Of a stretch of 44,620 bases of DNA, positions 17,466 through 24,817 are shown in pieces (within the stretch, counting starts at the first letter, position 1; every line of letters starts with the position of its first letter). The notes below the pieces were generated by a model. The model did not search any database, was not told where the DNA came from, and saw nothing but the letters and a program-made list of their open reading frames with translations. Origin of the DNA: Cymbomonas tetramitiformis (lineage: Eukaryota; Chlorophyta; Pyramimonadophyceae; Pyramimonadales; Pyramimonadaceae); NCBI GenBank assembly GCA_001247695.2, contig LGRX02034792.1:1-44620 (forward strand), in the 5' to 3' direction. Both the position numbers and the translations under genes were made by a program.

Positions 17466-20400
17466 GAAGCAGCCCCGGCGCACAGCCGGGCACAGAGCCC
17501 GCCAACGGATGGTGGGCGAGGCGCACTCAGGTGTGCTTCCTATTGGTGGGGGTATTCACGCGCTCACATTGGCCGCAGCTACCTCACTTTGCAGTCGCGG
17601 TCGTGTGGATGGCCATGGAGATATTAAGATACCTTTGGGAAGAGGGCGCTGGCTGGGCATGCCGCGGTGGTGTGTGCCACAAGGTTTGGGCGCGCACGTC
17701 GTGGGTCGTGCGTACTGCCTCGCTCCGGCCATGGTCACATCGTCAAGTGCATCTGCATGTTCTGACGGAACTGGCTAGGCACATGCTGCTGCTGGTCGTG
17801 GAGGCCTTTCGCGTGACAGGGCTCCACCATGTCCTGCACGGCCTGTGGTACGTGCCGTTGTTGCGGATTGGGCTCGCCATGATCGCCGTGCACTTCGTAC
17901 GCATGGTCATCGCTCTGGGGTGCATCCTGATGGCTGTCGCCCACGTTGCGAACCATGGGTTTCCAGGCTCCTGCCTGGTTTACAATGAAAGCGCACTCGC
18001 CGCGCTTAGAGAGCGAGTGAACCGCGCGCTGATAGTGGTGCAGCGGATCTCCGCAGCGGGTCCTGCCGCGCTGGCAGCTGTCCCTCTACGCATGCAGAAG
18101 CCGCGTTTCGCCGCCCGCCTGCGGCGCTTACAGCTCACCGCCGCCTGCTACCGGGTGGCTCATTACATCTACATGACGTCAGTCTTGGCGTTGGTGATCT
18201 ACGTGTCTTCAGGAGGGTGCTTGGGTCGTGTACAAGGGGGGTGGAAGATGCTGACTTGCATACTGACCCTTCACCCTCCAGCCAAACCTATGGGGATCAG
18301 CAGAATTTTGAAACTTTTGCTGTTGCTTGTGGTTGCTGCTTGGGTGGCCGCTGCGACCCCTGGTGAGTTCCCAAGCGTGCCTTCAGTGGGCTCGTGCTCG
18401 ACCTCGCCACGCAGGTCTTTCAGAACCACATGGGAGGACCAGAGGTCCTCACGCCAATGGGACACTGGATGGGAGGCCATGGTGGCAGAACAAGATGAGG
18501 TGCTTCCACACACAGTGCTGGACACGTTACAGCCAGGGGGCACGACCAGAGTCACCAAGGACGAGGCCGCGTGGCTGGACACCGAGCTCAATGCCACCTT
18601 TGGAGGGCATCCCGACTTCACTGAGGAGAACTGGGAGGAGATGCGCAACGTGGTAAGAAGGTGCAGCTATTGCTTCGCCAACAAACCGCAGGACATCAAA
18701 GGCTACCATGGAGGAGCAGCGCATGCAACCTTCGCCATCCCGTTCAAGGACGAGACTAAGGTGGCCTACCAACGACCGAGGAAGTACAGCCCAGGGGAAC
18801 AGGAGATCATCGACCTGCACTGCAAGGAGCTGTTGGAGTATGGCTTCATCGAGCCGGCTTCGCAGCACTGCAGACACGCCAGCAACGTGGTGGTCGCAGG
18901 GAAGAAGGACCACGACACCGGACAGTGGACCTCGACGAGATTCTGCGTCGACCTCCGGTCTACGAACCGGTTGTCGCTGAAGGACAACACGCTGCCGCAC
19001 CGTCCAGAAGAGCTCTACCAGCGCGTGGCCAAAGCCAGGTTCAAGACTACTCTGGACGCGACCAAGGCGTTCCACCAGATCCCTATGACCACCGAGGAGG
19101 ACAGGGACAAGACAGCGTTCTGGTGGGGCAACCAGCTCTATCGCTACACTTCCATGCCATTTGGAGCAGCTGGAGCGACCGCTGCCTTCATCAGGATCAT
19201 GGACTACGAGCTGCGTCACCTGCAGCATTGCACGGTGGCGTACGTCGATGACGTGTGCATATACTCTGACACCGCTGAGCAGCACATCAAGGACGTAGAA
19301 GCTGTGCTTCGCACCTTGGGGGATGCAGGGATTCGCCTGCATTCGGGCAAGTCGACCTTCGGGTCAGCCACCGTGGACTTCTTGGGCTACCGCATTGGTC
19401 ACAACACCATTGGTGCGCAGGACATCAAGTGCAAGGCCATCCAAGAGCTGCCCAAGCCCCAGGACAAGACTGGAGTACGCTCCATCCTTGGACTCATGAA
19501 CTACTACAAGGGCTTGGTGGGGGAGCCCATGGGACCCAACTACTCAGAGATGGCACGACCACTGAATGACCTGCTCAGAAAGGATGTATTGGACATCAAG
19601 GAAGCGTGGGGGAAGGAGCAGGACCAGGCATTGCAGGCCCTGAAGGACGCACTATGTTCGGGGAGATGTCTGAAGCCCATCGATTATAGCAAGCCCATTT
19701 TCCTCTACACGGACTGGAGCAACCATGGCATTGGTGCAGTGCTGGGACAGAAGGACGAGGACGGCGTAGAACACATCTGCGTGGTGATCAGTCGCTCGCT
19801 GTCAAAGACTGAGAGGCAGTACGCGAGTTTCCAGGGTGAGATGCTGGCAGTGGTGTGGGCGATCCGCACGTTACGTCAGTACTTGCACGGGGTCCACTTC
19901 ACGCTGGTAACCGACCACTCACCGCTCACAACTCTCATGGAGAAGGGAGACCTGCAGGGCCAACATCTACGCTGGGCGATTAGCCTTCAGGAGTTTGAGT
20001 TCACGGTCCAGTACCGACCAGGTCCGAAGAATGAGAACGCAGATGTGCCATCCAGGTACCCGCTGCCCAGCACCGCAGACGAGACCGGCGCTCGCCTGGA
20101 TCGAGAAGGGGACCAAGCAAGGGAAGCGGGGCATGCCGAGAGGTTAACGCGCTGCTTCGCAGACACCATCTGCTTGGTAGTGACCAGGGAGCCACCACTT
20201 GGTCCAGAAGTGAGCCCAGAGGCACAGGTAGCCAACTATTGTGAGGACATGGTCAGGGAGCAGCTGGGGACCAGCGCTGTCCATCGACTGTTCGACGTGC
20301 ACTACCAAGAGGAGTTGGAGTCCAACAAAGGGGTCATGTTCGACACTGACCACCCAGAGGTGGCTAGATGCTCGGGCAGGCTGACACGAGTCGCCTGGGA

Positions 20401-23400
20401 TGCCCTCAGCCAGGTCCGTCCAATCAAGGGCATGCATTCTGGAGGATCCCCAGCAGTATACGGCGACGAGACCATGGAGGGCGGCAAGCTCAAAGTGCCA
20501 AAGAAGATCGACACGAGAGTGATTGACGAGAGCTTCTTCCGGGAGGCCAGAGATGAAGGCGTGGTCTGTTACGAGCCTTGTGGGGGCTTGTGTGCTGGGC
20601 TGGAGATGCTCTTGCGCTGTGGAGTCAAGGTCAACAAGTACCTCTACCAGGACATCTCGAAGTCCAGCCAGGCGGTAGCCAGGGCTAGGTGCATGGCGCT
20701 CAGTCGCCGTCATCCTGACCTGTTTCATGCTGATGCAGCTCACTTGGAGCAACTGCCCAGCGACATCGAAGACACCAGCCTCGCTGACCTTGTGCACGCA
20801 GGAGCATTGAGCGGAGAACAGTGGGTCATGGTGTGTGGATACCCATGCCAGGACCTGTCACCAGCTGGCAAACTTGCTGGTTTGGAGGGCAAGCATAGCA
20901 GGCTGTTCTACCAGGCAGTGCGAGTGCTCTCGACGCTGCAACAGCTGCAGCCTCAGCGACCGCCAGCATATGTGCTAGAGAACGTTTCCCCGTTGTCACA
21001 CCGGGAGAACTCGAAGATCAGGAAGGACGTGTTTCCCATCATCAATAGGGTGGTGGGCCAGCCAGTATCCTTCGACGCGGCGCGCGCGGGATCGTACGCG
21101 CATCGTCTACGAGCATATTGGAGCAATCTGTTTCAGAACCAGCAGTTCAATATGGTGATGGAGGGGGTGGACAGACCACCAGACAGATACGTGCGCGATA
21201 TTTTGCAGCCAGGCTGGAAGCCACGAAGAGTAGTCACTGGAGACAGGAAGCCTCACCACACCGCCAACGTTGTGGGGGAGCCCATGAGAGTGCTGCCAAC
21301 CATCCTGGCAACGCAGAACTCTCGTGCCTTTCGCGCACCTCGCGCAGGCACGGTAGTGAGGAAGGAGGATGATGAAGAAGTAGGGGAGACCAGAGAGGTC
21401 AACCTGGACGAGAAAGCTGTGGCCATGGGTTACAGCGCGAGCGAGCTGCGCATGGCGCACGGCATGAAGGACGAAGAGTTGGCAGGAGTGCTTGGCCTAG
21501 CCATGGACCGAAGAGCAATGGAGCTGTTGTATGCGATCGCCGAGGTCAGCACGACCAAGTTGCCGAGGAGTAAGGAGAGTGAGGAGGAAGGGCATGGCGC
21601 ACTAGCCTCCATCCCCATCGCGAAGTCCACCCAGATGGCTACCATCACCGAGGACACCTCTGAGCCAGTGCGAGCGCAGCTAGCTGAGTGGATTACCAGT
21701 TCCAACAACTACACTAAGCAAGTTGCGCGACGCCTCAGCCATCAGGACTGGGAAGATCGGCTGCAACACATGTGCAGTCAGGGGCAAAAGGGCACGCAGG
21801 GACTCGGCACCGACGACGCCGTCCCACGTCGCAGGAAGTGGAAGCTTGACTCCATGAAGCTCGCGGGCTACGAGGCGCGTCATCGTCAGGCCTTTTTAAG
21901 ACCTGGGGACAAGCCAGCAGAGGTAAGCTCAGCTCCAGAATGGGCACCAGTGGTGAAGGAGAAGGAGATGAGGCTGCCTAGGCTGCCCGACACTACGAGA
22001 ATGGCCGCCATGCTGGCCAGCGTGACTCACCAGGAGTCACTGCGAGAAAGGTGCCCTGACATACACCAGGATGAGCTGTGCCTCGCTTGGATAAAGACCG
22101 GAGGGAGAGTGGAGATACCCAAAGAGGAGTACCACAGAGTGAGGAAGAGAGCAGCACGTCACCACTGGGACGAGCTCTTGGGCGAGCTGTACATGATTAC
22201 CGTCAGTGGTAAGGAGCTGCTGGTACCCAAGCCCAGTGACAGAATTCAGCTGGTGCGTGAGCACCATGAGAGGACTGGCCATTGGGGCATTCGGCGGACG
22301 CTGAACTTATTGTGGCAACGCCATTACTGGGCGGGTATGAAACAGGATGTACAAGCGGTGGTCACGCAGTGTCAGACTTGCCAGAGGGTGAAGACGCACT
22401 ACGCACGGGAGGAGGCGATGCTCACGCCGCTGGAAATCAAGTCCTTCATGTACCGCTGGTCCTTGGACCTAGCTTGGCCGACGAAGCGCATCACGAAGGC
22501 TCAGAACCAACGAGTCTTGGTCATGATCGAGCACTATACGCGGTTCGTCGTGTGCGTCCCAATTCCTGACAAGGAGGCCACCACCATCGCCAGCGCGTTC
22601 CGCAATCACGTTCTATCCGTGTTTGGAGCGCCAGCGGAATGCCTTGTAGATGGGGGCTCGGAGTTCGAGGGTGAGTTCGCCGCCCTGTGCAGACAGTGTC
22701 TTATCGATCGGAGAGTAACCTCACCGAGCTCACCAGAGGGCAATGGTCTGACTGAAAGGGTGGTGCGCACCCTCAAGTTCTGCTTCAAGAAGATGGCCCT
22801 CGACAAGGGCCTGGACTTCGAGTGGGACGAGATGCTCTGGTCACTCGTACTCAGTTATAACGCAGCTAAGCAGCAGTCGACTGGCGTGGCGCCGTTCACA
22901 CTGTTGTTTGCTCAGGAAGCCACCGTGCCACCGGATCTTCGTGCACGACCCGAGTTGGACTTTGAGAAGCAGGAGGAGAAGACGCTGGCTGAGGACTTGT
23001 TGCAGCGAGCAGCCATCGTGAAGAAGCTCATGGTGCATGCAGGTTGCAATCTGGAGATCGCTCAGCACCGCGACACCTTGCGATACGAGCACAGAAGGAG
23101 TGGCAGCTACGAGCCGAAGCCTCACCAGTTCAAGGCAGGAGACTTCGTGTACATACGACAGCAGCCGCGCTCTGGCATGGAAGTGGCCACCAAGCCAGCT
23201 ATTTTGAAGATAGTCAAAGTGCAGAGAGACGGGGTGGTAGTGTTGGAGGACAGTACGAAGTTGCGAGAGAAGAGCACGGTGCAGAGCATCGCACCGTGTC
23301 ATCTGCAGGTGAAAGACCAGTACGACTGCAGCGCAGCTATCCCCAGCAAACATCACGCGTGCGAGAAGTGCAGGAGGACAGATGGGGAGGCGGCCATGCT

Positions 23401-24574
23401 GTTGTGCGACACCTGTAATCGTGGCTTTCACACGTGGTGTCTGGAGCCGGCGCTGGATGGAGTGCCTGAAGGAGACTGGCAATGTCCCAAATGCTTGGGC
23501 GTGGCCGTGGTGGCAGCTGCCGCCGAAGTGAGCACGTCTATCGTGGAGAAGATGGCCGCCATGGAGCTGCAGCTGAGAGAGAAACTGGGCACCGATGTGG
23601 TGTTGCTGCCCGCAGACGTGGGTCCGCATCGTGCTGTGAAGCCGGGACGCGGACACCCGTGGCAGGCACTCACATCGCGACAGATGCTCAAGAGAGAAGG
23701 GAGCATGGGGGATCTCCCTGACAGAGTGGCATGGGGGAATCAGGAAGAACTCAGCAGGGTAATCACAGACGTGATGCCAGGATTGTGGCACGAGGGTCAT
23801 CGCACCATCTTGAGCAGGAAGTGCTCAGAACAGCATGCTCGTGCGAGAAGCCTGCGGAAAGCAGCTACGGTGCAGGCCATGAGTCCAGAAGAAGTGCAGA
23901 AGAGAGGGGATGTTACGCAGTTGAGCAGAGCTCAGGTGAAGATTGCCAGTCAACTGAATTGGGGCTTGGAGCTGGTGATGACAGTTCCCCAGGAGGTTAG
24001 ACGCCTAGCGCACGAGGTGACTTGGGAGAAGATCACACAAGTCTGGGACCCTTGGGCTGGTACAGGTGTCATTGGCAAAGTCATGTCGTTGGAGTGGCCT
24101 CACCTGAAGTTCATGAACAACGATTGGAACCCGCAGCTGAAATGGCATGAAGCCCTTAACGCCTTACAACCGGGCAACTATCGTGCTTGGAAGGAGAAGT
24201 ATGGGGTGTGTGACGCGGTGGTGACCTCACCATGGTTCGCAGTGCTGGATATTGCTCTACCATTGGCAGTGCTGGCCAGCAGAGTGGTGGCTTGTATTCA
24301 TGTGCCATCGCACTACATGACAGATATGACAGAGAGCAGGGCACAGTACTTTCGTAAGTTGTGCCATGCTGGACGTTTACACGTGATTGGACACTTGGAG
24401 CATGGGCCCATTGGCAGAAGATGTATGTGGGTTATGGTGTTCAGAAACCCTTTGACACGGGCCAGGATGCTACGAGGAGGAGAAGCTTCTGGAGTGGGTA
24501 TGTTTACTTTCAGCATGGGCAAGTTCGCGCTGGATGGTGTCACGACGGAAGATGCTGAGCAAGCTCTTGTCTAG
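17375..24574 (+). CDS. pol: Pol polyprotein: RT, RNase H, DNMT3-like C5-MTase, integrase, PHD, second MTase-like domain
   Basis: The frame opens after TGA 17372-17374 and ends at TAG 24572-24574. There is no ATG near the opening, so it is probably made by -1 frameshifting from Gag. Numbering from 17381: several hydrophobic segments (~40-330); Ty3-type RT (~475-690, YVDD 621-624); RNase H (~770-890, TD 777-778); cytosine-5 DNA methyltransferase (~1055-1385; motif I EPCGG from 1065, PCQ with Cys1156, ENV from Glu1200, RLRAYWSN ~1245, motif IX-like LPTI near 1308); integrase zinc region (~1627-1667) and core (Asp1696, Asp1757, Glu1792); an SH3/GPY-F-like region (~1912-1975); C4HC3 PHD finger (~1991-2040, from Cys1994); and a Rossmann-type MTase-like domain (DPWAGTG 2223-2229, TSPW 2282-2285). 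No internal stop is present. Confidence 0.85.
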   Translation, partial: RGLGTEKKGQRAGTFCGGHRASCSPARPVLRSSPGAQPGTEPANGWWARRTQVCFLLVGVFTRSHWPQLPHFAVAVVWMAMEILRYLWEEGAGWACRGGVCHKVWARTSWVVRTASLRPWSHRQVHLHVLTELARHMLLLVVEAFRVTGLHHVLHGLWYVPLLRIGLAMIAVHFVRMVIALGCILMAVAHVANHGFPGSCLVYNESALAALRERVNRALIVVQRISAAGPAALAAVPLRMQKPRFAARLRRLQLTAACYRVAHYIYMTSVLALVIYVSSGGCLGRVQGGWKMLTCILTLHPPAKPMGISRILKLLLLLVVAAWVAAATPGEFPSVPSVGSCSTSPRRSFRTTWEDQRSSRQWDTGWEAMVAEQDEVLPHTVLDTLQPGGTTRVTKDEAAWLDTELNATFGGHPDFTEENWEEMRNVVRRCSYCFANKPQDIKGYHGGAAHATFAIPFKDETKVAYQRPRKYSPGEQEIIDLHCKELLEYGFIEPASQHCRHASNVVVAGKKDHDTGQWTSTRFCVDLRSTNRLSLKDNTLPHRPEELYQRVAKARFKTTLDATKAFHQIPMTTEEDRDKTAFWWGNQLYRYTSMPFGAAGATAAFIRIMDYELRHLQHCTVAYVDDVCIYSDTAEQHIKDVEAVLRTLGDAGIRLHSGKSTFGSATVDFLGYRIGHNTIGAQDIKCKAIQELPKPQDKTGVRSILGLMNYYKGLVGEPMGPNYSEMARPLNDLLRKDVLDIKEAWGKEQDQALQALKDALCSGRCLKPIDYSKPIFLYTDWSNHGIGAVLGQKDEDGVEHICVVISRSLSKTERQYASFQGEMLAVVWAIRTLRQYLHGVHFTLVTDHSPLTTLMEKGDLQGQHLRWAISLQEFEFTVQYRPGPKNENADVPSRYPLPSTADETGARLDREGDQAREAGHAERLTRCFADTICLVVTREPPLGPEVSPEAQVANYCEDMVREQLGTSAVHRLFDVHYQEELESNKGVMFDTDHPEVARCSGRLTRVAWDALSQVRPIKGMHSGGSPAVYGDETMEGGKLKVPKKIDTRVIDESFFREARDEGVVCYEPCGGLCAGLEMLLRCGVKVNKYLYQDISKSSQAVARARCMALSRRHPDLFHADAAHLEQLPSDIEDTSLADLVHAGALSGEQWVMVCGYPCQDLSPAGKLAGLEGKHSRLFYQAVRVLSTLQQLQPQRPPAYVLENVSPLSHRENSKIRKDVFPIINRVVGQPVSFDAARAGSYAHRLRAYWSNLFQNQQFNMVMEGVDRPPDRYVRDILQPGWKPRRVVTGDRKPHHTANVVGEPMRVLPTILATQNSRAFRAPRAGTVVRKEDDEEVGETREVNLDEKAVAMGYSASELRMAHGMKDEELAGVLGLAMDRRAMELLYAIAEVSTTKLPRSKESEEEGHGALASIPIAKSTQMATITEDTSEPVRAQLAEWITSSNNYTKQVARRLSHQDWEDRLQHMCSQGQKGTQGLGTDDAVPRRRKWKLDSMKLAGYEARHRQAFLRPGDKPAEVSSAPEWAPVVKEKEMRLPRLPDTTRMAAMLASVTHQESLRERCPDIHQDELCLAWIKTGGRVEIPKEEYHRVRKRAARHHWDELLGELYMITVSGKELLVPKPSDRIQLVREHHERTGHWGIRRTLNLLWQRHYWAGMKQDVQAVVTQCQTCQRVKTHYAREEAMLTPLEIKSFMYRWSLDLAWPTKRITKAQNQRVLVMIEHYTRFVVCVPIPDKEATTIASAFRNHVLSVFGAPAECLVDGGSEFEGEFAALCRQCLIDRRVTSPSSPEGNGLTERVVRTLKFCFKKMALDKGLDFEWDEMLWSLVLSYNAAKQQSTGVAPFTLLFAQEATVPPDLRARPELDFEKQEEKTLAEDLLQRAAIVKKLMVHAGCNLEIAQHRDTLRYEHRRSGSYEPKPHQFKAGDFVYIRQQPRSGMEVATKPAILKIVKVQRDGVVVLEDSTKLREKSTVQSIAPCHLQVKDQYDCSAAIPSKHHACEKCRRTDGEAAMLLCDTCNRGFHTWCLEPALDGVPEGDWQCPKCLGVAVVAAAAEVSTSIVEKMAAMELQLREKLGTDVVLLPADVGPHRAVKPGRGHPWQALTSRQMLKREGSMGDLPDRVAWGNQEELSRVITDVMPGLWHEGHRTILSRKCSEQHARARSLRKAATVQAMSPEEVQKRGDVTQLSRAQVKIASQLNWGLELVMTVPQEVRRLAHEVTWEKITQVWDPWAGTGVIGKVMSLEWPHLKFMNNDWNPQLKWHEALNALQPGNYRAWKEKYGVCDAVVTSPWFAVLDIALPLAVLASRVVACIHVPSHYMTDMTESRAQYFRKLCHAGRLHVIGHLEHGPIGRRCMWVMVFRNPLTRARMLRGGEASGVGMFTFSMGKFALDGVTTEDAEQALV
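17423..17450 (+). promoter_or_regulatory. Candidate -1 frameshift site with stem-loop
   Basis: In the Gag frame the bases at 17423-17429 read G GGG GGC, an X XXY YYZ heptamer in the correct phase for a -1 slip into Pol. One base later CCGGGC (17431-17436) and GCCCGG (17445-17450) form a 6-bp GC stem around an 8-base loop (17437-17444). The site lies inside the only window where both frames are open (17375-17465). The spacer is shorter than the usual 5-9 bases, so partial melting or a larger fold would be needed. Confidence 0.5.
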
Positions 24575-24817
24575 AGTCTGTGCTACCAGTGTCAGCTACA
24601 GATGGGGGATGTTGAGAAAAAGAGCTTGCACAAGTTGTAGATAAAGAATATCCAAAAAATTTATGATTTTGTGTTGTCACAGTAGGAAGCCAGCTGTGCA
24701 GTCAGTCAAGGAGATATGAGCAGAGATAAGCCTGTGTTGTGAAAGCGATAACAATAAGTAAGACTGTTTAGTAGTAGGACTAGAGAGTCGTGCTTTGTGT
24801 GGACGCTTCGTGCATAA
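24575..24817 (+). other. 3' end of the Ty3-like element, putative single LTR
   Basis: A 243-bp non-coding segment lies between the Pol stop and the point where the LINE reading frame reopens (a TAA at 24815-24817 precedes it). GATGGGGGA (24601-24609) looks like a polypurine tract and is followed at 24610 by TGTTGAG, a typical LTR start. That would make 24610 to about 24817 a ~200-bp 3' LTR. By eye I find no matching copy between 10030 and 10950. Confidence 0.45.

Larger units (their letters stand above)
10030..24817 (+). mobile_element. Ty3/gypsy-type retroelement with cytosine-5 methyltransferase, inserted in the LINE
   Basis: A ~14.8-kb GC-richer segment splits the LINE between its endonuclease linker and its RT. 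It has a ~0.9-kb leader, Gag-protease (to 17465) and Pol in the -1 frame (to 24574) with order RT, RNase H, DNA methyltransferase, integrase, PHD finger, second methyltransferase-like domain. RT-RNase H-integrase order with YVDD, a Ty3-type RNase H and a DDE integrase fits Ty3/gypsy (Metaviridae). A purine tract (GATGGGGGA, 24601-24609) followed by TGTTGAG resembles a polypurine tract plus LTR start. I could not find a matching LTR at the left end, nor a clear target-site duplication, so both end coordinates are approximate (tens of bp). Confidence 0.75.

Noticed and set aside
17500..18360. Retroviral Env gene
   Set aside because: The hydrophobic segments lie inside Pol before RT. There is no signal peptide, furin-like site or separate ORF.
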